From Ailanthus altissimus (Eukaryota > Streptophyta > Magnoliopsida > Sapindales > Simaroubaceae), in contig OX327699.1 in assembly GCA_946807835.1 (NCBI GenBank), forward strand, positions 4,953,001-5,017,000: a stretch of 64,000 nucleotides of DNA, in the 5' to 3' direction. A program made the translations under genes and the position numbers. The notes below the pieces were generated by a model that saw nothing but the letters and a program-made list of their open reading frames with translations, was not told the DNA's origin and searched no databases. Positions 37,389 through 49,089 of the stretch are shown here, piece after piece. How positions within the stretch are numbered: the first letter of the stretch is position 1; each line of letters starts with the position of its first letter.

Positions 37389-38754
37389 TGTTAGTAAAAT
37401 TATACACAAGCAAATTGTAACCGCAAGTGCACGGATCGTGATCAAGTAATAAATTGATTAGTGAGTATTATTTCCACGAGGATTGAAGTCCTAAATTAAT
37501 TTTAATTTCTATGGTGTTGGTAACCTAACGTTATATAGGCTAAACTAAAGTCTAAGTTGAATTATAGAATAAAAAGTGCTTTAAACTAAATAAATTGGTA
37601 AATTAAAGGAATGAGAGATCTATGGCAACGGGGTTCTAGAGACTTAATTTCCTTCTATTGTTCCTTTGGTATTTTTCATTAGCGATTAACAACTAATTTT
37701 ATGTATTGATTAGTTCATTGTGTATAATTAATCTCATTCCCTCTCCCAAGTGTTGGATAAGACCATATGTGTATATAATTAAGTTGATATCACTATCTAA
37801 CTCATTATACATACATGCAGTAAATTACCCTTATGTTATTACCCCAAGTTCATTAGTCTATAATTCAACAAACTCAAAGCTATGCTTTTTACAACCAACA
37901 TATGGATTTAACTCTCCAAATCACTTAACCTAAATATTTAAATCATCAAATCCATTTTTCAATGCAATTAGAAGCCTTAAGCACATAAAAAGTATAAATG
38001 AATAATATAAAATAGTCATTAATCACATAATAACATCAACACATATTGTTCAATAGAGTTCCATCAAGCACTAGAACAAACAATCTTGCAATCCATATAG
38101 AAATGTTCAATTACATCAATCCAAATGTTCATAAAAGTATCCATGATCAAATCAACATAAAACATAATTACAAACTTGAATTAAATGTAAGTGAGATAAA
38201 GAGAAAGAGAAAACTAGTTTGAGAAGTTGTTGGAAGCCTTAATCTTTAATATGTTTCTCCAAATCCAAGCTCTAATGTGTTTCTCTCACTAGAACCTTAT
38301 TTTCTCTCTTCAATTTTGTGCTCTCCTTTCTTGAAAATAAGGCCCTTGATCTACTATTTATAAGTTCTCCCAAAAACACTTTTGAAAAATTAGGGTAAAA
38401 AATGATAAAAAAGAAAAGTCCAATGTACAGGCGGTAGCGCTGCAGTGCCACACATTCCCTCGACTTGGGGCCGTGGCCTCAAGTTTCTGTCCAAATAAGG
38501 CTACGGCCTCAACACCTAAGGAATGCAGTTTTCATTTCCTTGAGGCCGTAGCTTAGGTTTTTGAGGCTGTGGCTTGGGGACTTGTGAAATACCTTTTTTG
38601 CCCTTCTTTTCATCAAACTTTGATTTCTTTTATGCTCTAATTAAGTAGAACCTACAAAACAACAAATAGTTGTATAAATGACCACTTTTAATGCTCAACG
38701 TGAGCAACTATCAAATTCATAGGGTATTAATTGATGTATAAAATGCGTTTATCA
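37389..38754 (-). mobile_element. Solo LTR, Athila-type gypsy (1366 bp)
   Basis: Plus-strand ends TGTTAGTAAAATTATACAC and AAATGCGTTTATCA (TG...CA), with perfect 5-bp duplication TTCTG at 37384-37388 and 38755-38759. Read on the minus strand it starts TGATAAACGCATTTT and ends near CCGTGCACTTGCGG, both characteristic of plant Athila/gypsy LTRs. No internal domain adjoins. GAGGCCGTAGC / GAGGCTGTGGC motifs recur in its GC-richer middle (38410-38580). Short ORFs inside, such as 37706-37933, are ignored. Confidence 0.88.
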
Positions 38755-39020
38755 TTCTGGCTCTGTCAATGACTCTCTGTTCACAGATCCTCCGACCACC
38801 TTAAGTCTCCCATTGACTGACACCACTATAGAGTTTTCTCCTCCGCTCTGACTTAACCGAAATTCGTTTTGGCTACTGCTAGAGTTTTGGGGCTGACCAG
38901 ATTTTTTCTTTCCTGATCTTTTGGGTCTTGGCCTAAAGTTGGTCGGATCTTCACCAGACTGCCGCCGAAAAATGCCACCTTTGTCCCCACCATCAATTTT
39001 AAAAAGTCCGTGGTTGAATG
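38755..39020 (-). pseudogene. Unidentified coding-like fragment split by a solo LTR
   Basis: The minus strand has an open frame with protein-like composition, basic and Gly/Ser-rich: GLFKIDGGDKGGIFRRQSGE, RPRPKRSGKKKSGQPQNS, GGENSIVVSVNGRLKVVGG. It is cut by the solo LTR at TEPE. With the LTR and one TTCTG copy removed, the frame stays open for about 20 more codons before a stop near 37330, inside tandem copy B. There are no known motifs. It may be part of a transposon protein or a captured gene fragment. The ORF's upstream part, to 39108, belongs to family R and is not considered coding. Confidence 0.35.
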
Positions 39021-39375
39021 TGTTAGTATTGTGTGCGTGTGCAGTGCTTCGGGTGATTGTATGCATAATAAAATAATTTAATAATAGTATATCACATATA
39101 CAACACAACGAAATTAATATACATTAAAATAATCTCATTACACTAATGAGATTATGAGACTTACCCTTAAAGCGTGCTTTGAATAATTCTAGTTAGAGAC
39201 ATAGTAGGCTTCCTCAAGCTAGAATAGTAACTTCCTATTTCGGAATATTTGAAACAATTCATTTCTTTCTTTCTCTCGGGTATAAATTACTTTGCTTATG
39301 TTGCTTTTGGTTTCTCAGTTAACATTTAACCTTTTAAAAGTATTTCAAATTGACTACACTACTTGTGCTCTAAAT

Positions 39376-39560
39376 GTGAGGATTCGCACCCAGTTAGTCT
39401 GACAAGCCGGGACATACCGGTCCCAGTGGGCCATCACTGGTCCAGACCTCCCAAGTGGCCTCCATTCACACAAACGAACACCCCCAAGAAATCGAACCCG
39501 GGTGGGTTATACCACCTCAAGATGCCTAACGAATCCGTCCTTGTACCACTTGGGCTGGCC
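39376..39560 (-). repeat. tRNA-like (SINE-like) module 1
   Basis: On the minus strand the module starts GGCCAGCCCAAGTGGTAC (A-box-like), has CCGGGTTCGATTTC (B-box-like) ~70 bp on, and ends GAATCCTCAC. Spacing fits a tRNA-derived SINE head followed by a ~100-bp body. No T or A tail is seen. Confidence 0.55.
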
Positions 39561-39597
39561 AGCTCAGGTGGTACAAGGACGGATTCGTTAGGCATCT

Positions 39598-39775
39598 GTG
39601 AGGATACGCACCGTTTAGTCTGACAAGCCGGGACATACCGGTCCCAGTGGGCCATCACTGGTCCAGACCTCACAGTGGCCTCCATTCACACAAATGGTAC
39701 CCCTAAGGAATCGAACCCGGGACGGAACCCCTTATATTGCCTTAGCGATTCGTCCTTGTACCACCTGAGCTGGCC
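39598..39775 (-). repeat. tRNA-like (SINE-like) module 2
   Basis: Same body as module 1 but diverged around the anticodon-like part (CCTTATATTGCC region) and slightly shorter. B-box CCGGGTTCGATTCC; A-box side GGCCAGCTCAGGTGGTAC, closer to the pol III consensus than modules 1 and 3. It meets module 3 head to head at a palindrome centred on 39774. Confidence 0.55.
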
Positions 39776-39955
39776 AGCCCAAGTGGTACAAGGACGGATT
39801 CGTTAGGCATCTTGAGGTGGTATAACCCACCCGGGTTCGATTCCTTGGGGGTATGCTTTGAGTGAATGGAGGCCACTTGGGAGGTCTGGACCAGTGATGG
39901 CCCACTGGGACCGGTATGTCCCGGCTTATCAGGATAACTGGGTGCGTATCCTCAC
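39772..39955 (+). repeat. tRNA-like (SINE-like) module 3
   Basis: Plus-strand counterpart of module 1: GGCCAGCCCAAGTGGTAC, ACCCGGGTTCGATTCC, then the GGTCTGGACCAGTGATGG body and a CGTATCCTCAC end. It is the near-perfect inverted partner of 39376-39560. Confidence 0.55.
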
Positions 39956-40093
39956 ACTAAATCTTGACCAATTTTTAACATTTGTTACCGCCATCAATAA
40001 CCAATTAAAAAAATTATTTAAAGGCACCTCTTATTTGCACTTAGATATTGCTCAGTCATAATACATTTTTGCTGACAAAACATAGAAACAATT

Positions 40094-42947
40094 TGTAGTA
40101 ACCAGTATCCATAACCGGTAAGAATATGTATATTTATATATATAAATATACGTATTTTATTTGCATGTGGGTGATCCTTGATTTATATATTGTTATTAGT
40201 AGTGTTTTTATAGGTTAAGGATATACTATTAGTATTGGGTTTATTTGCAAGACTTTGGAATTATTTTAGGGACCAAATTGTTATACTTTGAAAGTTTTGG
40301 GGGTGAATTCGTAAATACCAAAAATTAACCACTTAGTATAAAAATACACTTTTAAAAACCCTAATTCTCTCATTTTGGTCGAGCTACCCATTTTTAGAGA
40401 GAGAAGAGAGAAATAAAGGAGAGAGAAAGAGAAGAAGAAGAAGAAAAAGAAGAAGAAATTGGAATTTTGGATCTTTAGAGGTATATCACAACTAATTATC
40501 AATTTATTGGTGTTAATTAAGTTAATTTCTTTAAGTTTTGATTTCTGGAAATATGTATAATTAAGGATTTGATGTGTATTTCGTTTGATGTTGTGAGAAT
40601 TGATGATGATCTATAAGATAGTTTGATAAATCATGATGAATTATGGAATTTCTGCTGGATAACCTCTTGATCTAGGAATTTTATAAATTGTTGTGATTCG
40701 ATTCTGGTTTTGAATTTTGAGTATATGAAATTAGACATGTTTAGGATCATCTGAGACTTTGAATCGACTGAAAATCTCAGAAATTGAATTTGTAGTGAAT
40801 TTACCAAAATGACCCTGGAATTCTGGAAATTTCCTGTGTAAACAGTATGATACAGTGGAAAATAATTTTTGACCTGCTGAATGATCTTTAAAAATTATGA
40901 ATTTGTGGAATATGATAATTTTATATGTCTAATATGATATACTCGGAATTGAGAATTTGGATCAATGTGGTTGAAGTGTTATGAATTTCTAAAGTCTATC
41001 AGCTCATTGTAGTATTTGATTAACAGATTTTTAAAGTTATGAAATAAAATAGTTTTAAAATACTTTTGGCAGTTATTTGGAAGCAAAATATTTATCATGG
41101 ACTGAGATATGTGTCAAGAGTAAATATGTGGTAGTTTTATAATTTTTGAGTTAGTATATGATTTTATAAAATTGGGAGATTGAATACTGTTCAGTAAGTA
41201 TCTTGATCCTGTCAGGTTTGTAGTTTGGATTCGATGGTGTGTATGGAATGGATTGTGTAAGAATTTTGATATAATATTCATATATAAGACGTATATATGA
41301 GTCAAGAATGATATATTCTGATTTCGGAGTAATTGGACATCATTTGATGTATTAGAAATTTTTGTTAAGTGTAAGTGGTCAGAATGACAGGTTTTGAGAA
41401 ACCAAATATTTAGACCAATTTGATGTGATAAATGCATTGTGTATAATTTTGTAAGCTATTTAAAGTATTTTGTGTGAATTGTGAGGCTTATGAAAGGATT
41501 AATCTCCATTGATAGGTTAAGGAGATTTAAGCCTTGTCGCTGAAAGTGTTAAGAGGTAAGTATACTAGACTTACTACTGGAATCACAATAAACATAATAA
41601 TTGTTTTGTATGATTTTGTAAATGGGGTTAAGAATATGTTTATGATATGTCAAAGTATATTTTGATATGAAATGTGAATATATGTTTATGAATGTGAGCA
41701 TTGACATTGAGCATGGACATACATGTGTTTTTGAAAGTGAGCTTTCCAAAATAAGATGCGTTTAACAAAGAAAGCTTTTGAAGTGTAATATGTCCATGAG
41801 AAATATTTTGTGATTTGAGGGTACTTGAACTCACTGTTAACTTAGTAGGCATTTTATGTGATTTGTGGAGCCTTTATGTGTGGCCTTTCCTTCGGGATTG
41901 GTATATGTTATGTGTTCCGTATGTAGGGAGGATCCTATTGGTACCTAAAGGAAGTGTGAGTCATCACATTCGTGTGGTGGCGTATTGGTACATGTGAGAG
42001 GACTCACCGATGATCAGGGTGAGGGTTTGGCTTTTACCTTCGGGCATAAACGTTATATATGTGTGATTTAAAGACCTCACTTGTACTATTCCTCTCATAC
42101 GGTATGTCACCTACGAGTGACATTTGGCTCATTATGTGATATGTGATATGTAAGTCCTACTAAGTAGTAGTTGAGTGATGGTATTCCTATTATGTGTTTT
42201 GAAAGAATGTGTAAGCGCTTACATGATATGTGATTTGATAAGATTATGATTTTGATTGATCACAGCATATCATACATATGCATTGTGTACATATATGTAT
42301 TTGTATTTGATATATGAAAAACTAGTATGCTTACTGAGTTTTATACTCATTATAGTTTATGGTGATTTCAGGTAAATAAGGTACATGTGTGCTTAGCGGA
42401 TTTGCCAAGGCTTCTGCTGTTCCTTGGGTTCCCTAAGTTGCTAGGTTGTTGTGTGTTTCATTTGGGGACACGTGGGATAGGATATTTGGTTTGTCCCTAT
42501 TGAATAAATACTTATGCATTATTTCATTGTGTGTGGATTGGATTTGGTTTAAGTTTTATAAAGTGTGGTTATTGGATGATTTTAAGTAAGAATTTGCAAT
42601 GGATATATTCTGGGCTTTCGGTAACAAAGTTGCTACTGGTGACGTAGTAGAGTGTTAATCTCTGAGAAAACTCTGCGTATCTCCGGTTTATTAATTGTCC
42701 CAGTCATAATTCAATTGTTATAATTCTGAAAGAAATTGAAATGAATGTTTAAATATGGTCAAGAGAAGTTTATATTTATATGTTAAGTTATGGGTTGATT
42801 TTAGTGTTGAACTTACTAGCAACTTGCTAAGGATTTCTGTGTTGAAGGAAAGTTGAAAATTTTGTGTAATATTATTTATGAGTGCACATGCAGTGAATGA
42901 ATGTAAGTGATGTCGTGTGTCGGATCTTTTGGGTCTGGGGCGTGACA
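40094..42947 (+). mobile_element. Solo LTR, family B (2854 bp)
   Basis: Begins TGTAGTAACCAGTATCC and ends TCTGGGGCGTGACA. Perfect 5-bp duplication CAATT at 40089-40093 and 42948-42952. A TATA-rich stretch near 40135-40150 and a GA-rich stretch (40395-40455) fit U3/R. It differs in sequence from family A, although both start TGTA and end GTCA/GACA-like in the transcribed sense. No internal domain adjoins. The paralogous family R copy near 52300 shows the empty target. Minus-strand ORFs inside (41114-41852) are shadows. Confidence 0.88.
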
Positions 42948-43417
42948 CAATTAGTGGCTTGAATTGATAAACTATACGCCACCTCTTATTTACACTTACA
43001 CGTTATGTTAACAATTACAATTAGAATTGATTCATTTGCTTAGACTTTTCTTTGGCCAATAAAAAAGAAACAAGTTTACATTTGCTTTCATTTCATCTAT
43101 TGAAAAAGCAACAAGTGGCCAATTCATTTGATTAAGTATAATAGTCGAATGTTAATAAAATAACAATTGTTTCATTCATTTATCTTTCAATCTCTAATTT
43201 AGTACCCATACATATTATTGGCATAATTTGAAGTATACACTAGGTAGATAAAAGTGTCAAGTCTTCCTTGGCGTAATTTTAAGTTTAACACTTAAATCTT
43301 ATTTACTCATTGAGAGACTCTAAAATAAATAAATATTTTTCAAAAATTTATAGAATCAAATAATTCAATTCAGTACGCTACCTATGTGCCTAACGTGTAC
43401 ACTTCATATAGTGAGAC

Positions 43418-46193
43418 TGACAGGACCCGACCCGAGACCCTCTACTATAAATCCCAGCGGCCCTGCCGGGTACCCCGATAGAAGTGTCTCCGAACCTAAC
43501 TGGGTATGTTAAGAAATTCCGTGAGGCGAACCCCTTTTGATTTCTTGTTACTACTAAGAAGGTCTAGTAACATACACAAAAACAACATCTTAATTTTAAA
43601 AATAAACGGACAGAGTTTCCCCTGTTTTTCAGAAAATCCATATAAAACCTGCAAAGAAATTTCACTTCTATTTCCAATACATCTCAATTCTACCAATTCG
43701 GACCTCCAGTCCTTTTCAAATCAAATCTAACACAACTCAAAAGTTTCATTTAAATCATAGAATGAGCATACTCATGTAAAGTAAAGATGATCATCAAAAT
43801 TTCGAAATATTTTCTGTTGGTTCAAAACATACATACAAATATACATGCCTACCACTACTATGCATAAAGTAAAGAGTGCTATTTAGCACATTTACCTGTA
43901 CAAAAATAATCTTCGGATTCGGCCCACTACTCGGCAACAGGAGAATTAGCAGCTTGCGTATCGAGACCTACACCTGGGAAAGGGGTTTAAAAACATAAAA
44001 CATAAAACGGGTGAGCTAAAGGAGCTCAGTGAGTGTAAATGAGATTTCAATTACAAGAACATTATACAAAGATAGCAATTTCTAAAGTACATGCAGAAAT
44101 TATGCTTCTAAAATGGATGTAAAACTGTAAAACGGTTTCTAATATCATATGCTAATGAAATCTTGCTGAGCGGGTTTTATCTACATCTTTGGAAAACTAT
44201 ATTCAGAATCTGTATAACATAATAACTGCTGTGTGCATATGAATGCATAAATACTCTCGGTAAATCAAAAACTAGAAAAATCCTCTCTCGGCCATTTTCT
44301 TTCTAAACTGTACCAATGGTAACCCTAAAGCTCTATACCCACGCAACGACTCAACTAGCACCGCATACGTGAGTAGGTCACAGAGCACCTTAACTAGCAG
44401 CACCCACAGTAATATCTCAAGACATCTCACTGACTACGCAGCGGAATCCTACATCGCATGCATATAGCGAGACAATATCCCGTACATATAGAGCGACTCA
44501 CATGACTCGACATCCCGACTTCCCGAAGTTAGTGACACACCCCCAAGACCTGCCCATGTGCACGGGATATACCGGCGGGTCTAATACAATCATCACCACT
44601 ATAATCTGAGGGTACCAATGGCCTTAAAAACGAATGCAGAAATTTTAAAACTGTTTCGCAAATCGATCATGTAAAAGTATGTCTATGAATATATCAAGAT
44701 CATAAATCATGTTTATGCATCGAAATCTCATAAAACATACATAGTCATTGTGCAAAAATATAATAATCGAAAAGTAAAAGAAATGGCAGATTTCCACTCA
44801 CAACCGCTCCGCACTCAATTTCGCTCCCGATTTCTGCTCCCGTTAACGCTCTCGGTTATCTTCACCTACACGCCATAAATGACATTTAGAACCAAATCGA
44901 ATACTAGAATCTCATTTAACTACTAAATGCCCTAATCGGTATACAAAGCCCGGATGTAAACTACTTCCCGATTTTAGTTACGGAGCCATAATCGAAACTA
45001 ACTCACCATCCGGCGCCCTGAAAATTATTGAACACCTTATAACTTGGTTGGACATAATTGCCCTTCACCTTTCCAACATGGACAATTATGTCCCATTATT
45101 TTCATTTTTTGATTTTTCCATCAACCATATACATTCAATTCACAATATGCACCATTTACACACAATAATTCAATCAAAACACCACTCAATTTCTAACTTC
45201 CCTAAAGTGGCAGAATTTCACCCTAGGTTCCAACACATTCCTTTTCTCAATTTCTTGTTCCAATTACAACAAAATCATGTCAATTTCATTCTAAAGCCCT
45301 AATTACAACCAATTAAAATCTCTACAACAAAATCACCAAAAACTATAATTCTCACCTTGCCAATTTCTTCAAATTGATGACTCCTTCAAGCTCCAAACTA
45401 GAATTCAACTTAATCTAAGCCAAGAATACACATAAGAATGTGAATTGGAGCATTCTTGAAAGTTCACTTATCAAACTCATAAAATAATGCTTTTCTTACC
45501 TCTTTTTCTTGAATTTCCACTAATTGAGGCTTCAATTGAGCTTAAGGATTCATATGTAACCTTATTTTAGTTTGATTACACATGAAAAATCATGAAAAAA
45601 AATTTGAATAGTCACTGTAGCAGCACCCCCCTTTGAAGCTCGAATTTCTCTCTTTTTTTGGCTAAGTGTTGGTTTTGATCTCTCTTCAAATTTCTACACA
45701 CTTCTAACATATATATAGTGCTCCCTCAATTGACCATTTTGCCCTTCAACTTACTTAGAACTTTTAATTTGCCATTAGTTAAAAACTAATTATGTAATTA
45801 GTTCATTTGTAACTATCTAGTTAGAATAGTTCAAAGAACTAACTAGAACTTCAAACTTGGTAATCCATGAGATTTCTTCTAATTGGTCAATTCTCTAATA
45901 TATGGATTATGTTTCTCAACAAAGGCTTGTTCCATTCATAACCCTTAAATGGAAATTCATGTAGTAAATTAGAATTTTCTTTTCCAAGCCAATAGAGAAA
46001 AATTCTAAAAATATTCTAGGGTCGTCCGGCGCACCGATCGAGTGTGAAATTACCAAATTAGGTCTAATATCTCTCACGTGCACTATAAAGGGAATATTTC
46101 TAATAGGGTGAAAATCGAGTAACCCTACGGTGTCTTATTTGTTCTATACCGAAATCTAGGCGCCAATACTACTAATAGGGATTGGATATTACA
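43418..46193 (-). mobile_element. Solo LTR, family A copy 2 (2776 bp)
   Basis: Collinear over its whole length with 586-3360, at roughly 90% or more identity by eye. Starts TGACAGGACCCGACCC and ends GGATTGGATATTACA. Perfect 5-bp duplication GAGAC at 43413-43417 and 46194-46198. The related empty site in the second family R copy (about 51565-51590) reads GAGAGTCTCACTATATAAAG. The TATA-like motif is kept at 45720..45708. Confidence 0.92.
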
Positions 46194-46725
46194 GAGACTC
46201 CCTAAGTTCACATTTTTTTATCTCATAGAATATTTTTGTAAGTCCATAATCGATGCTTCATACACATGTTATGGATAATACAAAATGGAGAATTGAACTA
46301 TACAAGTTAAGGTTAATCTATAGTCATACAATTTCTCCGTCATTGATATCTTGGAAGAGCGGAGACATAGATTAACACCGTCAAGTCCCCTATTGCTAAA
46401 CCATCAACTTATCTCTTCGATTCGTATTTCGATAAATAATATCCGTAAACTTCTTTGCGATATTATTTATACCACGAAAAACTCTTTCCTAGGTTTAATG
46501 CTTATAGTCATAAGACTTCCTGGAATACAACCTTAAAGCATTTGAATATTTGACTCACCCATATGAGTTGACAGATCCCATGTCTACACACATCGAACTC
46601 TATAAGTATCGGATCATACCTAGTGACACCCAACGGTCAGACCATAAAAAGTTTCTGACATGTTTGAAACTTAAGAATGGTGGATCACTTACAAACCCAT
46701 CGTCGTGCTCAGATTAAAGGACCAC

Positions 46726-47180
46726 AACTAATGGTTTTTTTTAGGTTGGTTGTAGTTTGTTGGAGTAGTGTATGTATTGGGCGTCGGACGATTTCAATAA
46801 TGTGGTGGTTGTATTGTACCCTTGTGTGGGATAGTTTATGTTATAAAGTTATTAGCTTTTGTCCCTCCTACTTGGGGTAGGATATCCCTTATTTGTAGGG
46901 GTAAATTATCCTTCATCATAGAAGTAGGTGTTCCTCTTACGCGAAGGTAGGTCTCCCCGCTATGGGGTAGAGATAATAATTCCTTATGGAATAGTCCCCT
47001 TATGAGGTCGGTTTATTCTCTCAATAAGGAGAGTAGTAAGTTTGGGCAAGCCATGATTGCTATATCTTATCCTTGTGTAGTGTCTAGGTAATCACTCTAA
47101 TTTTATATCAAGAGTCCTACATTGTAATATTATTGATTGAATCAATAATATTACTCTTAAATGTTCAAAAAAAGAAGAAG
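46726..47180 (+). mobile_element. Probable 5'-truncated LINE 3' end
   Basis: Starts where family R similarity ends, with a G/T-rich segment (AGGTTGGTTGTAGTTTG) typical of plant L1 3' UTRs. It continues with imperfect TATGGGGTA/ATGGAATAG-like repeats and ends in an A-rich tail (CAAAAAAAGAAGAAGAAAG). No ORF2 domain remains. A target duplication was not found, so the class is tentative. Confidence 0.4.
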
Positions 47181-49089
47181 AAAGAAATGATCACTGTACA
47201 TGAATCATCACATAGAATTAGAAAATTCATATATTTTTGCATTACTTAATATGAGTACATTTAACCTCTCCACTTTGAAATAATTAAATATAACGGTAGT
47301 GCCAGCATATGGTGTATATAAATTATGAAACTAGATTCATTTATTATTTTGTATTTTATCATCTTATAATGTCTATTTGGCCTATTTGTGATATTGTGTG
47401 AATTATGAAAAAACAACGATGCCAATGCACTTCCCTCAGGTGCTTGACACTTTATTTATTTATTTAAATATTTAATGGTTTGGAAACTTTTTGATTCAAT
47501 TCAGAAATATTTCAAGCCCGCCCCAACTCAATAATGTACTTGATACTTTATTTTTTAAATATTTAATGGTTCAAAAAATTCTCGATTTAATTTAAAATTT
47601 TCTCGAACTTGACCAAACCCGATCAAGATAGAGATTTTGTCCCGATTGGACCCAAATCTCTTTCTCATTCCTAAACTGACTTGAAAAATTTGAGACAGGT
47701 TGGGATGGGTTGAGTTAGGAATGAAAAATTTGTCCACCCCTACTTCTTCCTTTCATCTTCCTTGGCGATTTAACAAGTTTCCTGTCTAAATTCATACTCT
47801 CTACATTTTGTTGGGTGAGAAGTTCCTTTATGGAAGTAACTTGTCTCCAAGACTAGAACCCAATCCTTCTCTTCCCAAGAAAGCTTAGGTTTGGTATAAA
47901 AAATATTGTTGAAATAGCAAAGGTGATTAGGTTATAAACCAAAAAAAAATACCTACAAGTATAGAGCATGAAAAAGATAATAACAAGCATAGACTTGATC
48001 TAGAAAAACTTGAGGACATGAAAAATGCTCAAGCAATCCTATATGTTCCTAACCACACTCTTCTTTAGCAAAGAACTACAAATGCTTCCACTTGTGATTA
48101 CTTGAGGGTAGATCCCATATATGAGTAAAGTTTTTCTCTTTGTCATAAGCAGAGAGGTAATGAAACTCTTTTGTTAATCAAAGTTCACTTTACTTTGATA
48201 TATTTGTTGCAACTCAAGAAAGGTAGGCTCATTGAAGTTAGCCTTCAATCACATCACATATAGATTGACCAGTATCCTCTACAAGTTCAAATTAAACTGG
48301 CACTGTGCTAGATTCCATTCCTTATTCATTCCATTGGTCATATTTTTTATTATTCAAAGATTGGCAAGCATATCAATACTTTAATTATTTTATTGTTTAA
48401 ACATTAAGATAATAAGCATGAATTATTTATTTTGTGGCTCAAATTTTATCAACTATAAACTGTCCAAATATATAATCACCACTCATTGGTTGTGGCGTTA
48501 CCTCGGTAAGTGTGTTATTTTATTTTTAAGATTTGTAATTATTTTTTAGCAATAAACCATGATTATTTACAAGTTATATTTGTACTTAGTCATGTTTACG
48601 ATATGCTTATATAAATTACCATGTCTCAAAATTATTTATTGTTCTATTATTTTATAATAAGTTAACCATATATTATGTTGAGATTGAGCTTCTACAACAA
48701 GTAATTTTCATTAGAAGTAAAAGACGTCAACATGCAGTGCATGATAATTCACAGTGCATAATGATTCGTACAAGAGCTATGCAAGGACTTGGACAACTCG
48801 CGGGTTTGCTTGTAAAATTGATCTTTTTATTCAAATGCTTTTGTACTTTATGCATTCTAAACATCTATATTCATCACATATGAGTAATAGATAGATCATT
48901 AATAACACAAGTATTTACTTTTGAATTCATAATTGATATATTGTTTATAAATGCAAAGCTTTTAAAAAACTAACAAGAGTACTATTATCTCTACCAAAGA
49001 AAATTAGCATTTCAGGTTATTTTTCCCTCTTTCCTAAACAAAAATTCAAAAGCCAACTGTAAAAGACACAAAGATGGACAACCGCTAGA
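47181..49089. other. Degenerate spacer without recognised gene
   Basis: AT-rich, with an internal imperfect direct repeat (TTGACACTTTATTTATTT near 47446 and TTGATACTTTATTTTT near 47540, each followed by AAATATTTAATGGTT). No protein family is visible. The part next to the gag relic may be its eroded LTR or leader, but no LTR end or primer-binding site was recognised. Confidence 0.4.

Larger units (their letters stand above)
39375..39956. mobile_element. SINE-like foldback composite with target duplication (582 bp)
   Basis: Ends are inverted: TGTGAGGAT at 39375 and ATCCTCACA ending at 39956. The flanks carry CTAAA on both sides (39370-39374, 39957-39961), so the whole unit appears to have inserted once. 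Inside are a full ~184-bp module on the minus strand (39376-39560), a 41-bp plus-strand head fragment (39557-39597), a second minus module (39598-39775) and a plus module (39772-39955). Each full module carries tRNA-like pol III boxes. First and last modules are nearly perfect inverted copies. The region is strikingly GC-rich within family R. Confidence 0.7.
39021..46725 (-). mobile_element. Family R retroelement copy, interrupted by three insertions
   Basis: Pieces 39021-39374, 39957-40093, 42948-43417 and 46194-46725 are collinear, on the opposite strand, with 50930-52763. Shared blocks include AATCTCATTAGTGTAATGAG and GATCCACCAT. Gaps are filled by the foldback (39375-39956) and two solo LTRs (40094-42947, 43418-46193). 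The uninterrupted length is about 1.5 kb. The + strand end TGTTAGTATTGTGTG (39021) suggests an LTR terminus. Family R looks like an LTR or terminal region of a retroelement of unknown class. ORF 46351-46536 is noise. Confidence 0.7.

Noticed and set aside
39363..40061. ORFs with DRYVPA repeats, and a possible genuine tRNA gene at the CCGGGTTCGATTCC motifs
   Set aside because: The ORFs are translations of the inverted SINE-like modules. The A and B boxes are present, but the sequence does not fold into a full tRNA with an acceptor stem, and it is repeated three times inside a mobile unit.
40094..42947. A protein-coding gene in the 41.1-42.0 kb region
   Set aside because: The whole segment is bounded by TG...CA ends and a CAATT duplication; ORFs there are short and AT-rich, as expected in an LTR.
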